Source: Rubinisphaera italica
Lineage (GTDB): Bacteria; Planctomycetota; Planctomycetia; Planctomycetales; Planctomycetaceae
Assembly (NCBI RefSeq): GCF_007859715.1
Contig: NZ_SJPG01000001.1
Span: forward strand, 3,312,728 to 3,376,727
Length of the DNA: 64,000 nt
Direction: 5' to 3'
The notes under the pieces are model-generated. The model was not told where the DNA came from and did no database searches. It saw nothing but the letters and a program-made list of their open reading frames with translations. Positions 9,862-23,093 of this stretch are shown piece after piece; positions within the stretch are counted from its first letter, which is position 1, and each line of letters opens with the position of its first letter. Position numbers and translations under genes: made by a program.

Positions 9862-11129
9862 AGCATCCGCATGAAAATCTCACTGAAATCGATGCAAAAA
9901 AAGCAATTTCTTCTCCAACGCATCGTTTCTCCAGATGGGCCTTTCCATTGCTCGGAAGTTGCTGTCTAGTCATTCTCTGTGGAGCGACATTCGGCCCGAA
10001 GTTGTCACTCAGAGAATCCCGGGACATCAAACAAAAAATTTCCAGCCTGCCTCAGGAGGATCGGGAGAGGCTCGATCGAAATCTGGAGACTTATCAATCA
10101 CTCTCGAATGCAGAGAAAGCCCGATATTGGGAATTGCATAACTATATTGAGCAGAATGGACTCGAACCATTGATTGATCAATATACGAAATGGCTCGATA
10201 CACTATCGCCATTTGAACGACAAAGTCTGCGAAACAGCCCGGAGCCAGCCGCTCAAATTGCGACCGTAGAATCGATTTTGAGAGAAAACCGAACGCAGGA
10301 CAATCGACTGCTGCCGGAATTGATGGCTCGGATTATTTCCAAGGGAGATCGTCGCCTTTCTATCCTGATGTGGATGCTCGACCCCAATTGGAGTATCAAC
10401 AATACGACCCCGTTTCTATTGCAGGATGAGCAACTCAATCAGGTGGTCAACGAAATTCTATTTTCGCAACTGGCTTCTGCACAGCGAGATCAAATTGAGC
10501 AACTAAAGTTGACCGGCATTGCTAGAATGTCTCGCATTCTCGGAGCTTCAATTGCCAATACCAACAATCCGAGAATGACCTGGCCCAATCAGCAGACACT
10601 CGAACTGGTCCGTAAAAATGGACTGAAGCTTGAAAAGCCGAGTGAAGAAGAAAGTAGTCGATTTACTCGCATTTTGCCTGCCGTTGCCTGGGAACGAATT
10701 GCATTTCGCAGTCTGCTGTTGAGAAGCTTAATGGTCTCCGAAATGCGAGGTTTTGAGCGAGTCGATCAAGTTTCCAATAATGAACTGCAATCATTTTTTG
10801 CACAACTCGAAACCAATCAGCAGGCGGCATTATTGAACAGCCCGGCTGATTATCAGGCCGAGGCACTCATGTGGCTGTATCTTTGGGATACTCATCGCAA
10901 TGAGAGCATTTTCATGAATCATGATTTTCATGCCCAGGTGCTCAGTGAATTGCATCCCTTTGATCGCCGGAATAATGGGGGAGGCCCTCCCGGTGGACGG
11001 CGGCCTGAGGATGAACGTGGTCGTGACGATGATCGTTTCGGACCTCCCAAGGATGGAAGAGAGAGACGCCCCGATGGACCACCTCCGGGGCGTCCACCCG
11101 GTGCACCGCCACGACCGGTAGAGTCGTAA
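9858..11129 (+). CDS. Unknown single-span protein with Gly/Pro/Arg/Asp-rich tail, coupled to the anti-sigma gene
   Basis: A 423-residue protein I cannot assign to a family. One membrane segment lies near residues 27-48 (WAFPLLGSCCLVILCGATFG). The body from about 50 to 370 is charged and probably helical, and it opens with SLPQEDRERLDRNLETYQSL, which recalls LTxxQ/Spy-like or 'DUF3106'-like helical proteins that sense envelope stress. The last 50 residues are low complexity and rich in Pro, Gly, Arg and Asp. The ATGA overlap with the anti-sigma gene suggests the three genes form one regulatory unit, with this protein perhaps acting as a periplasmic sensor. That role is inference. Confidence 0.75.
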   Translation: MKHPHENLTEIDAKKAISSPTHRFSRWAFPLLGSCCLVILCGATFGPKLSLRESRDIKQKISSLPQEDRERLDRNLETYQSLSNAEKARYWELHNYIEQNGLEPLIDQYTKWLDTLSPFERQSLRNSPEPAAQIATVESILRENRTQDNRLLPELMARIISKGDRRLSILMWMLDPNWSINNTTPFLLQDEQLNQVVNEILFSQLASAQRDQIEQLKLTGIARMSRILGASIANTNNPRMTWPNQQTLELVRKNGLKLEKPSEEESSRFTRILPAVAWERIAFRSLLLRSLMVSEMRGFERVDQVSNNELQSFFAQLETNQQAALLNSPADYQAEALMWLYLWDTHRNESIFMNHDFHAQVLSELHPFDRRNNGGGPPGGRRPEDERGRDDDRFGPPKDGRERRPDGPPPGRPPGAPPRPVES

Positions 11130-11159
11130 TCACTGAATATAAACTAATCCAGTCAAAAC

Positions 11160-11257
11160 GATCCGGGTGGCGGGGGCGCTCTCGAAGAGAAGCCCCCGAA
11201 TCGTAGAACACCCGGGGGCTTCCGCTAAAGCGGAGCGCCCCCTCCACCCAGTGGATC
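11160..11257. repeat. Large nested palindrome, repeat family 3 copy a
   Basis: A 98-base structure between two convergent genes. The outer arms are GATCC plus GGTGGCGGGGGCGCTC at the left and GAGCGCCCCCTCCACC plus GGATC at the right. An inner stem pairs GAAGCCCCCG with CGGGGGCTTC. The left half (11163-11209) recurs almost unchanged at 22848-22894, so it is a dispersed repeat as well as a likely bidirectional termination structure. Confidence 0.85.
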
Positions 11258-11288
11258 CTATAATACTTTCTGCGAAATCAACGTTATA

Positions 11289-12740
11289 TTACGCGATAAT
11301 TTCGTGCACAACATTGCCATGCACGTCCGTCAGGCGGAACTGACGGCCCTGATATCGGTAGGTCAATCGTTCGTGATTAACTCCCAGCAAATGCAGGATG
11401 GTCGCGTTGAAATCGTGGACAGGAACCTCATTTTCGACGGGAGCGTAGCCGAGTTCGTCGGTTTGTCCATAAGAAAAACCACCCTTCACTCCGCCGCCAG
11501 CCATCCATAACGAAAAGCCTTCTTTATGATGATCGCGACCCGCTTTGGTCTCCTTCCCTGTCCCATTTTTCCCTTGAGCCATCGGCGTACGGCCGAATTC
11601 GGAAGACCAGACAACGAGCGTTTCATCGAGCAAGCCACGCTCTTTGAGATCTTGAATCAATGCAGCGATTGGCTGATCAACTTGTTTGCATTTTTTCGGC
11701 AAGTTATTGAATACAGAGCCGTGCATGTCCCAGCCTTCATCGAATAATTGCACAAAACGGACGCCGCGTTCGACGAGCCGTCGGGCCAGCAGACAGTTAT
11801 TGGCAAAGCTGGTTTTGCCAGGTTCGGTTCCATACAGATCATGAGTCCGCTGAGATTCCGCTTTGATGTCCATCAACTCCGGCACACTGGTTTGCATCCG
11901 GTAGGCCATTTCATACTGACTAATGCGAGTTGCAATTTCGGGATCGGCTACATCAGCCACCTGCACCTGATTCAATCGGTTGACCGTATCAATAATTCCC
12001 CGCCTGCTCTCGGAAGTCACGCCTTGAGGATTTGATAAATAAAGTACAGGATCTCCCTGTGAGCGGAATTCGACTCCCTGGTAAACAGTGGGAACAAACC
12101 CACTCCCCCAGGCACTACTGCCAGCTCCGAGGATCTGCCCGGTAATCAAAACTACAAAGCCAGGTAGATTCTGATTTTCAGAGCCAAGTCCGTAAGTGAC
12201 CCAGGAACCGATACTGGGTCTTCCGAAACGCTCGAAACCAGTCAGCATAAAAAGTTGAGCGGGGGCATGATTGAACTGCTGCGTCGTGACGGTTTTGAGA
12301 ATCGATAATTCATCCGCCACACCCTGCAGATTCGGCATCAGATTCGAAATTTCCAGTCCTGACTGACCACATTTTTTGAATGCAAATTCAGACGATTTTG
12401 GTGTTCCCATCAAGACGGGTTGTTCACGAATGAAGGCCAGTTGCTTGCCCTCAAAGAACTCGTCCGGGCAAAGCTGACCATTACGTTCCTGCAGCTGGGG
12501 CTTATAGTCGAATAGATCCAAATGCGAAGGAGCCCCGACTAGATGAATATAGATGACATTCTTTGCCCGAGCCGGAAAATCGGGAGTTCGCATTTCCAGA
12601 GGTTTTTCGCGACGATCAGCAACTGCATCCTGATTCAACAACGATGCCAGCGCACAAGCCCCGAGTCCGTACCCCGACTTCTGCAACATATAACGACGCG
12701 TCAGTTCAGGATTGACGAATTGCAGAGGAGAATTTGTCAT
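11289..12740 (-). CDS. DUF1501 domain-containing protein
   Basis: A 483-residue member of the DUF1501 family, which has the alkaline-phosphatase/sulfatase-like fold and is greatly expanded in Planctomycetota. The N-terminus ([20 protein letters not shown]) resembles a twin-arginine signal, suggesting export in folded form. Family blocks are visible: [79 protein letters not shown], and the C-terminal [20 protein letters not shown]. It lies 118 bases downstream of the DUF1553 haem protein gene, the usual arrangement. The biochemical role of the pair is not established; complex polysaccharide breakdown has been proposed. Confidence 0.95.
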   Translation of the reverse strand: MTNSPLQFVNPELTRRYMLQKSGYGLGACALASLLNQDAVADRREKPLEMRTPDFPARAKNVIYIHLVGAPSHLDLFDYKPQLQERNGQLCPDEFFEGKQLAFIREQPVLMGTPKSSEFAFKKCGQSGLEISNLMPNLQGVADELSILKTVTTQQFNHAPAQLFMLTGFERFGRPSIGSWVTYGLGSENQNLPGFVVLITGQILGAGSSAWGSGFVPTVYQGVEFRSQGDPVLYLSNPQGVTSESRRGIIDTVNRLNQVQVADVADPEIATRISQYEMAYRMQTSVPELMDIKAESQRTHDLYGTEPGKTSFANNCLLARRLVERGVRFVQLFDEGWDMHGSVFNNLPKKCKQVDQPIAALIQDLKERGLLDETLVVWSSEFGRTPMAQGKNGTGKETKAGRDHHKEGFSLWMAGGGVKGGFSYGQTDELGYAPVENEVPVHDFNATILHLLGVNHERLTYRYQGRQFRLTDVHGNVVHEIIA

Positions 12741-12809
12741 GGTTTATAACTCTTGGTTACTAATCAATTTGTGCCCGTGCTTACGCTTCAACGAGACATA
12801 TTTTTATTG

Positions 12810-12838
12810 CCACAGAGAGCACAGAGGACTCTCTGTGG
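12810..12838. repeat. Perfect 10-bp hairpin between the DUF1553 and DUF1501 genes
   Basis: CCACAGAGAG at 12810-12819 pairs with CTCTCTGTGG at 12829-12838. On the - strand, the direction of both flanking genes, it is followed by an A/T-poor stretch and then an A-rich run on the + side. It may partly terminate or stabilise the transcript between the two genes. Confidence 0.5.
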
Positions 12839-12858
12839 CTGATTATTCATTGAAACAA

Positions 12859-15800
12859 TCACTGCGTAATCGTTTCATCCAGGTTTAGCAGAACATTGGC
12901 TACAGAAAACCAGACTGCTAATTCTTTGGATTCGACTTTAGCTTCTGGAAACTCTTTCAGTTTGAGTTTCATCCGTTGTTCGATCAGTTTGGGATTTGCG
13001 TCCAGTGTTGCTCGCTCGGATTCCAGCAACTCAGTCAGCAAATCGATTTCCACGGTTGTGGGTTGCCGGGCAATGGCGAGTTGAAAGCCGTAAATCATCC
13101 GTTCTCGATCGCTTGAATTGCTGGCATGCTTCAAAATTCGCGTCGCCAGCCCGAGTGCCATCTCCGAATAAGCCGGGTCATTGAGTAGTGTCAGAGCCTG
13201 TAACGGCGTATTGGTTCGAGGACGTTTCACCACGCAGGCGGTGCGGTCGGGAGCATCGAAACTCATCAGCGAAGTATATGGGGCATCGCGTTTCCAGATG
13301 ATGTAGATCCCGCGGCGGAAGCGGTCTTCATCCTGCGCGGTAATCCACTTGGGTTGATTCCTTCCAATGGATCGCCAGATACCATCCGGCTGAAACGGCA
13401 TGACCGGTTCTCCACCCATTTTTTCTGAAAGTAATCCGCTGATTGCGAGCGCGTTATCGCGGATCATCTCGGCTTGCATCCGGAAACGTGGTCCACGGGC
13501 GTAGAGTGCATTATCAGGATCAGCCTCGAGGAGTTCAGGAGTCAAATCAGCCGATTGCCGGAATGTCGAGGAGAGAACAATTTGCTTGAGAACATGCTTC
13601 ATCGACCAGTTATGGGAACGAAGTTCGTCAGCCAGCCAGTCGAGTAATTCTGGATGCGTAGGCGGTTCTCCCTGGGTCCCGAAATCTTCTGGAGTCATCA
13701 CGATGCCACGACCGAAAATCTGCGTCCACCAGCGGTTAACCGTCACCCGGGCGAGCAGCGGATTTTCATCAGAGACTAACCAACGGGCAAAACCGAGGCG
13801 ATTTGTCTCGAATTTGTCATCGGGCACGGAAAATACTCCCGGCAACCCTGCGGTCACTTCTTGAGCCGGGTTCAAATAATCGCCCCGCGAAAGCACATGA
13901 GTTTTTCGAGGTTTGTCCATTTCCACCATCACTAATGTGGTGGGTGGCTCAATCTGCTTCAGTTTCTTGTTGACCGTTTCGATCTGCAATTCGAGCTTGG
14001 CCAGTTGAGGATTCTGAGCAGAATAAAAGTCTCGCAATTTCTTCTCATCTTTGGAATTGATTTTGTCGGTAGAGGCCAGCTTTCGGACTTCTTCAGGAAT
14101 CGACAGCATTGTCGGATCGCCCCCAAAAGCGGAGACACGAACGCAACCAATGGTCCGACCACGGCCGTAGTTTTGATCGAGAACGATTTCAATCTGGTCT
14201 CCTGCATTCAGTTTTGCTGGTTCAATGAGTGTGAATTGCGACCAATGCGGCTTGCCGAATTCCTGACCGATCGCCCAGCCCGTTTTTCGATCTCCATCAA
14301 TTGCCTGAGTGACATCCCAACGATCCTGTGAGTAATCGGCGATAGCATTGGCCAATTCGAGCCGTTCCGTTTTGTCTCCGCGAATCAGTTTGAACTCGAT
14401 TTCACTGAGGATAAAATTCGTGCGGAGTTCATCGCCACGTCCCGGTCCCATGCCGGGAATTTCGGGATGCGTCAAGGCATCCACGCGAATAGCCGAGATT
14501 TCCGCCAATTCTGCTTGAGCCGTCAAAGTATAAATAGTTGTTCCCGGAATGCGACCGGTTACGAGTACTGATTGATCTTCCAGAATTGTGCTGGTTTCTC
14601 CGCCTGTCGATTCAAATTCGCTAATAGTGAGAACAGACCATTCGGGTATTGCCGAGGTGCTTTTCAGTTGAGTCAACCAGAGTTGATAATCTTCTTCGGA
14701 GGAATCGAGCGTTGCTTTCTGCCTGGCTTGCAAATCAGCCAGTTGTTTCTGCAACTCTTTTCGTTGTTTCTGTTCCTTCGTAGGAAGAGGCAGTTCCATG
14801 GAAGGGCCGTAGAAATCGTAAGTCACTCCAGCCGTCTGCTTCACTTCCAATGGAGTGTTATTGAAGTAAGCGAACAGTCGATAATAATCTTCCTGAGAAA
14901 AAGGATCGTATTTATGATCGTGACACTGGGCACATTCCATCGAAGTTCCCAGAAATACCGTGCCTGTCGTATTAACGCGATCGAACACCTGATTGACGCG
15001 ATTTTGTTCGGGATGCACTCCCGCTTCGACATTGCAGGTCACAGTCCGATGGAAGCCGGTCGCAATTTTCTGACTGGGGGTCGCATCAGGCAGAAGATCG
15101 CCTGCGAGTTGTTCAACGACAAACTGATCAATTGGCATCCCCTGATTGAATGCGGAGATCACCCAGTCGCGGTAAGCCCAACTGTCGCGAAGTTGGTCTG
15201 CCTGAAAGCCATTCGAATCGGCATAGCGAGCCAGATCGAGCCAGGCGACCGCCCACTTTTCGCCAAAGCGAGGAGAGGCGAGCAGGTCCTCAACGGCACG
15301 TTCATAAGCCTCTGGAGATTGATTGGCTTCAAACTTTTCGATCTGTTCGGGAGTCGGAGGCAAGCCGATGAGAGCGAGAGAAACTCGTCGCAACCAGCGG
15401 GCGCGATCGAGTTCAGGAGCAGGTTCGTAGCCGGACTCCTGAATCTGTTTTAAGACGAAAGCATCGACGGGAGTTTTTACCCAGGCTTGATTTTCGACCT
15501 CTGGGATTTCAGGCCTGACAATCGGTTCGTAGGCCCAATGTGTTGCGACCGCTGCCGAGTCGGGCCAATTCGCTCCCTGATTGATCCACTTTTTTAAGAT
15601 CCGAATATCTTTATCCGCCAGCGGCTCACCATCAAGCGGCATCAAATCACCCGCATCGGCATCTTCCACACGAGTAATCAGTAAACTTGCTGCCGCATTG
15701 CCGGGAATGATGAGAGCTTCTTCAGAATCTCCGGTGCCGAATGCGGCTGCCTTGCGGGAAAGTCGGAAACCGCCCTTCTCGTGAGATTCTCCGTGACAGC

Positions 15801-15951
15801 GGAAACAATGCTGTCGCAAAATCGGCTGGACATGCTTTTCGAAATCAATCTCCGATTTTGGATCAGCTGCCTGAATCTGAGTCTGCAAACCGTATAGGAT
15901 AATGAAAGCACTCAGCAAGCAGAGGCATTTCTTAGACTTAGTGGTACTCAT
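12859..15951 (-). CDS. PSCyt1-DUF1549-DUF1553 haem protein
   Basis: A 1030-residue exported protein of the planctomycete cytochrome-like class. A signal peptide ([20 protein letters not shown]) is followed by a PSCyt1 domain with the haem site CFRCHGE. The DUF1549 (PSCyt2) domain contains a second Cxx[15 protein letters not shown] middle insert of roughly 270 residues has the look of a galactose-binding-like sandwich ([20 protein letters not shown]). DUF1553 (PSD1) follows near the C-terminus, with [17 protein letters not shown] and [18 protein letters not shown] use the ATG at 15951, preceded by GGGAAGA, instead of the TTG two codons upstream. It heads a probable two-gene unit with the DUF1501 gene. 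Confidence 0.95.
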   Translation of the reverse strand: MSTTKSKKCLCLLSAFIILYGLQTQIQAADPKSEIDFEKHVQPILRQHCFRCHGESHEKGGFRLSRKAAAFGTGDSEEALIIPGNAAASLLITRVEDADAGDLMPLDGEPLADKDIRILKKWINQGANWPDSAAVATHWAYEPIVRPEIPEVENQAWVKTPVDAFVLKQIQESGYEPAPELDRARWLRRVSLALIGLPPTPEQIEKFEANQSPEAYERAVEDLLASPRFGEKWAVAWLDLARYADSNGFQADQLRDSWAYRDWVISAFNQGMPIDQFVVEQLAGDLLPDATPSQKIATGFHRTVTCNVEAGVHPEQNRVNQVFDRVNTTGTVFLGTSMECAQCHDHKYDPFSQEDYYRLFAYFNNTPLEVKQTAGVTYDFYGPSMELPLPTKEQKQRKELQKQLADLQARQKATLDSSEEDYQLWLTQLKSTSAIPEWSVLTISEFESTGGETSTILEDQSVLVTGRIPGTTIYTLTAQAELAEISAIRVDALTHPEIPGMGPGRGDELRTNFILSEIEFKLIRGDKTERLELANAIADYSQDRWDVTQAIDGDRKTGWAIGQEFGKPHWSQFTLIEPAKLNAGDQIEIVLDQNYGRGRTIGCVRVSAFGGDPTMLSIPEEVRKLASTDKINSKDEKKLRDFYSAQNPQLAKLELQIETVNKKLKQIEPPTTLVMVEMDKPRKTHVLSRGDYLNPAQEVTAGLPGVFSVPDDKFETNRLGFARWLVSDENPLLARVTVNRWWTQIFGRGIVMTPEDFGTQGEPPTHPELLDWLADELRSHNWSMKHVLKQIVLSSTFRQSADLTPELLEADPDNALYARGPRFRMQAEMIRDNALAISGLLSEKMGGEPVMPFQPDGIWRSIGRNQPKWITAQDEDRFRRGIYIIWKRDAPYTSLMSFDAPDRTACVVKRPRTNTPLQALTLLNDPAYSEMALGLATRILKHASNSSDRERMIYGFQLAIARQPTTVEIDLLTELLESERATLDANPKLIEQRMKLKLKEFPEAKVESKELAVWFSVANVLLNLDETITQ

Positions 15952-16188
15952 CAGCAATCTTCCCGAAGTCGCTTCGAAGTATTAAAAAAAGCATCGAATA
16001 CCCTTTATACGTGAAAGAGAATGCACTCGACAAGGTTGAAGATTCAAACTTGACAACTTTCTGAATAACAGAATCCTGTTGGTGAAGATGCGAATCTTTG
16101 AGGGGATCAACTTGCAACCCCGTATGCTGGCAGGCTAAACTAATTGATGAACACTCCGAGACGACACTTATCAAATAGGACGCTCAAT

Positions 16189-17139
16189 ATGTTTTCGCAG
16201 GAAATGCTGATCTTCGCGGCTATTGTTTTCGCGGTCATCTTAGGCATTGTGGTCTTTGTGCTCTTCACAAAGTATTTTCACCTGTGGTTACGTGGCTTTG
16301 TTACTGGAGCACACGTCGGCCCGATTCAACTCGTGTTGATGTCTCTGCGAAAGGTCAACCCCACCGCCATTATCGATGCTCGTGTTATGGCTGTGCAGGC
16401 TGGTTTACCAAAAATTCCGACGGCTGCTTTTGAGGCCCATTATCTGGCAGGTGGTAATATCCGCCGCATTGTGCAGGCTCTGATTGCTGCTCAACGAGCC
16501 AAGATTGATCTGGACTGGGACACAGCTGCTGCGATCGATCTGGCAGGTCGCGATGTCGTCGATGCCGTGCGAACCAGTGTTGACCCCAAAGTCATCGACT
16601 GTCCAGATCCTAAACGCCATTCCCGTAATACGCTCGACGGTGTCGCCCGTGATGGCATTCAATTGAAAGCTCGTGCCCGAGTGACGGTTCGAACGAATCT
16701 GGCTCAATTGATCGGCGGAGCCACCGAAGACACGGTGATTGCCCGCGTCGGCGAGGGAATTGTTTCGGCAATTGGATCGAGTGAAAGCCACAAGCATGTG
16801 CTGGCCAATCCGATGATGATCGCCAAAGCTGTGCTGGCAAAAAGTCTCGACTCACAGACGGCCTATGAAATCGTTTCGATTGACATTGCCGATATCGATG
16901 TCGGCGACAATATCGGTGCTCGGTTACAGGGAGATCAAGCCGAGGCTGACATGCGTGTTGCCCGAGCCCGTGCCGAAGAAAAACGTGCCAAGGCTGTGGC
17001 AACCGAAGCCGAGATGATGGCGTTGACTCAGGAAAACCGTGCCCAAGTGATTTTGGCGGAAGCAGAAATTCCGAAGGCGATGTCGGATGCATTCCGTCAG
17101 GATGGCTTAAGATTGAATGGCAAATCGCAGAACTCCTAA
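16189..17139 (+). CDS. floA: Flotillin-like protein FloA
   Basis: A 316-residue SPFH-family scaffold of functional membrane microdomains. The N-terminal hairpin-like membrane segment ([18 protein letters not shown]) is followed by the conserved FloA blocks [39 protein letters not shown] and [20 protein letters not shown]. The C-terminal part is rich in Ala, Glu and Arg ([20 protein letters not shown]). The ATG at 16189 has an AGGA site eight bases upstream and gives the standard N-terminus; in-frame TTG/ATG codons at 16144-16147 would add 14-15 unlikely residues. It faces the DUF1553 gene divergently. A second SPFH locus lies at 45.8-49.1 kb. Confidence 0.95.
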   Translation: MFSQEMLIFAAIVFAVILGIVVFVLFTKYFHLWLRGFVTGAHVGPIQLVLMSLRKVNPTAIIDARVMAVQAGLPKIPTAAFEAHYLAGGNIRRIVQALIAAQRAKIDLDWDTAAAIDLAGRDVVDAVRTSVDPKVIDCPDPKRHSRNTLDGVARDGIQLKARARVTVRTNLAQLIGGATEDTVIARVGEGIVSAIGSSESHKHVLANPMMIAKAVLAKSLDSQTAYEIVSIDIADIDVGDNIGARLQGDQAEADMRVARARAEEKRAKAVATEAEMMALTQENRAQVILAEAEIPKAMSDAFRQDGLRLNGKSQNS

Positions 17140-17697
17140 CAATACTTGAAATTGAATTCGTTTCAGTCTTTATTAAAACCCAGGTGGCTGGGGACGAACG
17201 AAGTGATGCAGCAAGATGGTGTGATGAACTGCGGGCTTGGCTTTGATACGCCCCCAGCCCCGTCCGAGACATGACTAACCCGGCTCGCCCAATCTGCTTA
17301 ATGATTCCCCTGTCCTTCGGCGTTTTCGTAACGATTACACGGATAATTGCATTATTTTTCAAAAGTCGGTCTGTAGTTGTCGTAACTACACAGAGAATAG
17401 TTTCGAAGTCTGAATGATGAGAGTTCGATAGATAAGGATAACCGACATTGTTTGGTGTCGGTTGATCGAAAACGCGCTTCATTCGTCAACTTATGCAATT
17501 ATCCAAACAGCATTCGTCTGACATTTCCGCGGATTAGTCAGCTTTCGATTGAGTTTGGCCTGACAATTGCTAACATTGTTCTTAGAGAATGGTTTAATCC
17601 GCTAGCTACTCTCCAAGTCAAGAAGACATACAGAACAAATCAGGTCGGTTACTGAATCAGGAAGGTCGGCAGCCGCGTTGTTTATAAGGATACTCTC
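17140..17697. other. 558-base intergenic region with degraded repeats
   Basis: No supported gene. GGCTGGGG near 17188 and CCCCAGCC near 17252 form an inverted pair about 65 bases apart, possibly the floA terminator. A degenerate copy of the CCGAGTCA/TGACTCGG hairpin repeat lies around 17263-17290, ending in the shared GGCTCGCC. The last 200 bases are A/T-rich and should hold the promoter of the small gene at 17698. Confidence 0.5.
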
Positions 17698-17913
17698 ATG
17701 TCCACAACCGATCGACTCCACGTGGAATTGAACACTCGTCAGCAGGATCTGCTGCTCGAAGGGTTGCGATATATCACAAGTTCCGTGCGTTTACGTCGCG
17801 AAGACCCAACCGAAGAAACGGTGGCTTTGCGTCGCGAACAACTGACTGAACTTCGTGAACTGGCCGCCTTGATCGAGGGAAACGCCACCGCTGAGATGGC
17901 TGTCAATTCCTGA
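17698..17913 (+). CDS. Small conserved-looking protein, unknown
   Basis: A 71-residue soluble acidic protein beginning MSTTDRLHVELNTRQQDLLL. It appears mostly helical, with heptad-like spacing in LRREQLTELRELAALIEG. I do not recognise a family. It has a plausible ribosome site (AAGGA) upstream of the ATG and a good intrinsic terminator 25 bases after its stop, so a short monocistronic gene is well supported even though its function is unknown. Confidence 0.7.
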   Translation: MSTTDRLHVELNTRQQDLLLEGLRYITSSVRLRREDPTEETVALRREQLTELRELAALIEGNATAEMAVNS

Positions 17914-17937
17914 AGTCCTGTTTAACCAACCAATTAG

Positions 17938-17974
17938 ACGCCGCATTTGCTTTTAGCATCTGCGGTGTTTTTTT
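17938..17974 (+). terminator. Intrinsic terminator after the 71-residue protein gene
   Basis: Stem CGCCGCA/TGCGGTG (one G-T pair) with a 15-base loop, followed by seven T residues. Confidence 0.85.
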
Positions 17975-18184
17975 ATGCACAGCGAGAACTTTTTGAAGCC
18001 TGTCCTGCAATAGCGTAAATTTAAAGTATTTTTATGCAATAAATTTCAAATCGATTCTACCTGTCTCTTGCAACGGAATAAAACTTCTGGCCAGAATGTG
18101 AACAGGAGACCATTTGGTAACAAGTGTTTCCGAACTTGATCGTCTCCATGATTAAATTCTTCATACATGACGGAAGAAAGCCCT

Positions 18185-18523
18185 ATGAAAACGACTGGTC
18201 TAATCACGCTTTGCCTCTGCCTGTGCTTTGTCATCAGTTCAGCTCCTGCTCAGAAGATGAAATCTGTTGAAGCGCCGGCGACTGCTCGCTCGAAGAATCG
18301 ATTACCCAATTACTATGGACAAATTGGATTGAGCGATGAACAACGCACTAAAATTTATGGAATTCAGGCGGAGTTCCGCACGAAAACAGAAGAACTCATC
18401 CGACAACTCGAAGACATGCGAACTGAGGAAACGCTGGAAATTCAGTCTGTATTAACTCCCGAACAACGGACTGAGTTGAATGACCTGGTCACTGCGGCTC
18501 GGAAGAAACGGCAGTCCTCCTGA
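18185..18523 (+). CDS. Small exported protein with LTxxQ-like motifs
   Basis: A 112-residue protein with a signal peptide (LITLCLCLCFVISSAPAQ) and a helical charged body. Two motifs resemble the LTxxQ motif of the Spy/CpxP group: LSDEQRTKI near residue 53 and LTPEQRTEL near residue 96. Such proteins are periplasmic and often sense or buffer envelope stress. The ATG at 18185 has GGAAG upstream and begins at the signal peptide. An in-frame ATG at 18167 would place six extra residues before it. It is monocistronic as far as can be seen. Confidence 0.75.
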   Translation: MKTTGLITLCLCLCFVISSAPAQKMKSVEAPATARSKNRLPNYYGQIGLSDEQRTKIYGIQAEFRTKTEELIRQLEDMRTEETLEIQSVLTPEQRTELNDLVTAARKKRQSS

Positions 18524-18654
18524 GATTCTGCAATAGGGTTTTCAAGCTAATCCACAATCGATAAAGTGGTTCATATGGTGTTCATCCGCAGTAGAAACTT
18601 TTGCTGCGGATATTTTTAATTTCCCTGCCAGATTTGGTCCACAACGGTTATTTC

Positions 18655-19935
<1,281 letters not shown>

Positions 19936-20451
19936 TTTCCGCAATGCAAACAGGCAAATTTCCGAAGATTCCCGCGAATTGGAGCGAAATCTGCCCAATT
20001 AGCGGGGCGTTTCCTCTTTTCAGACTGCTATGACGTCGCTAATATTCTTACTAGACCATTTTCAAATGGTTTCTGCAGTCGCATGAGCATCAAATGATCA
20101 TAGAACGAAGTGTTTGCTCCTGCCGTACGCTGCAGATAATTTTTTGAAAATGCTCTAGAACCCTCAGGACATGGGGAGCTTACGCTCTGAATGCCGGCTT
20201 GGCAGGGTTCAACTGCCTCAGATCTGCTTGCTTTGTAACCACACTCGAAGTCTCTTCATTATGAATGATGGATGAGAATTCTCTTCAGTGTTGGAATCAG
20301 AATTTTTATTCCACGAAGAGATTACAGGAAAGCTAAGCAGATTTCAGAGCAGAGATGCGAACGTATGAGGAAGTGTCTCTGTCAATTTTTCATCAGGTTG
20401 ATTGGCAACCTGACTGTATTTAACTCTCACTGAATTTATGCACACCGAACC
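19936..20451. other. 516-base intergenic region upstream of fusA
   Basis: No supported gene. The stretch holds family 1 repeat copy A at 20051-20158. The last 290 bases up to the fusA start contain no clear hairpin and must carry the fusA promoter and leader, which I cannot pinpoint. Confidence 0.5.
20051..20158 (+). repeat. Family 1 MITE-like element, copy A
   Basis: A 108-base element bounded by CTAG on both sides. The left terminal repeat is CTAGACCATTTTCAAA and the right end read in reverse is CTAGAGCATTTTCAAA. Just inside the left end is the palindrome ACCATTTTCAAATGGT. CTGCAG occurs near both ends. The middle holds a hairpin ATGAGCAT/ATGATCAT. Other copies lie at 22617, 37599 and 41729. 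Confidence 0.85.
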
Positions 20452-22611
<2,160 letters not shown>

Positions 22612-22616
22612 TTGAT

Positions 22617-22723
22617 TAAGACCATTTTCAAATGGTTTCTGCAGTCGCATGATCATCAAATGACCATAAAACGCAGGGTTTGCTCCTGCCGTACGCTGCA
22701 GTGAATTATTGAAATTGCTCTAA
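22617..22723 (+). repeat. Family 1 MITE-like element, copy B
   Basis: Starts six bases after the fusA stop. It keeps GACCATTTTCAAATGGTTTC and the right part TGCTCCTGCCGTACGCTGCA, with the inner hairpin ATGATCAT/ATGACCAT. The outermost bases are degenerate (TAAG and CTAA instead of CTAG). Confidence 0.85.
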
Positions 22724-22769
22724 ACGAGAACAACAGCCGTGCACGAAAATGCACGGCTGTTCTCGTTTA
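22722..22769 (+). terminator. fusA terminator
   Basis: Perfect 11-base-pair stem ACAGCCGTGCA/TGCACGGCTGT with loop CGAAAA, extended outward by CGAGAA/TTCTCG, ending in GTTTAAT. It directly abuts repeat copy B. Confidence 0.85.
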
Positions 22770-22785
22770 ATGTTCCCACTTTTCT

Positions 22786-23002
22786 TAACCCGAAGCGTAA
22801 GCGAGGGGACGGCGTTCAATTCATTATCCGGTTAAACATAAACAATACCGGGGTGGCGGGGCGCTCTCGAAGAGAAGCCCCCGAATCGTTGAACTTTCAC
22901 TACTCAACTGATAATTAAGAGTCATGTCCGTTGTATTGAACCCTGCTGTTGATCTGTGCGAATTAATAAGCAACACTTTCCCCTCGCTGACGCTTCGGGT
23001 TA
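22786..23002. repeat. Long inverted repeat enclosing a family 3 fragment
   Basis: A 24-base arm at 22786-22809 containing ACCCGAAGCGTAAGCGAG pairs with the arm at 22979-23002 containing CTCGCTGACGCTTCGGGT; 23 of 24 positions are complementary. The 169 bases between hold the family 3 copy at 22848-22894. No coding frame is supported inside. Confidence 0.85.
22848..22894 (+). repeat. Repeat family 3, copy b (left half only)
   Basis: A 47-base stretch nearly identical to 11163-11209. Both contain GCGCTCTCGAAGAGAAGCCC followed by CCGAATCGT and GAAC. The right half needed for the large palindrome of copy a is missing here. Confidence 0.85.
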
Positions 23003-23055
23003 TGATAAATTTAATACACAACTCATCTTACAGACCACAATGATCGTGAGAAAAT

Positions 23056-23075
23056 CCGAGTCATAACTGACTCGG
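23056..23075. repeat. Hairpin repeat family 6, copy a
   Basis: Perfect 8-bp hairpin CCGAGTCA-TAAC-TGACTCGG followed by CTCGCC. A near-identical sequence lies at 28452-28471 and a degenerate one near 17263. Just downstream is the TTG start of the CitG-like gene, so the hairpin lies in its leader. Confidence 0.8.
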
Positions 23076-23093
23076 CTCGCCTGATTCCTGGAT

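Noticed and set aside
14572..15453. A 293-codon frame opposite the DUF1553 gene
   Set aside because: It lies entirely antisense to a clearly conserved coding region and has no recognisable protein pattern.
16610..17482. A 290-codon frame opposite floA and its downstream gap
   Set aside because: More than half overlaps floA in antisense; the rest lies in a repeat-bearing gap. The translation shows no family.
18601..18654. TTG start for the uronate isomerase-like protein
   Set aside because: The added 18 residues are hydrophobic and unlike the family; the ATG at 18655 gives the usual N-terminus.
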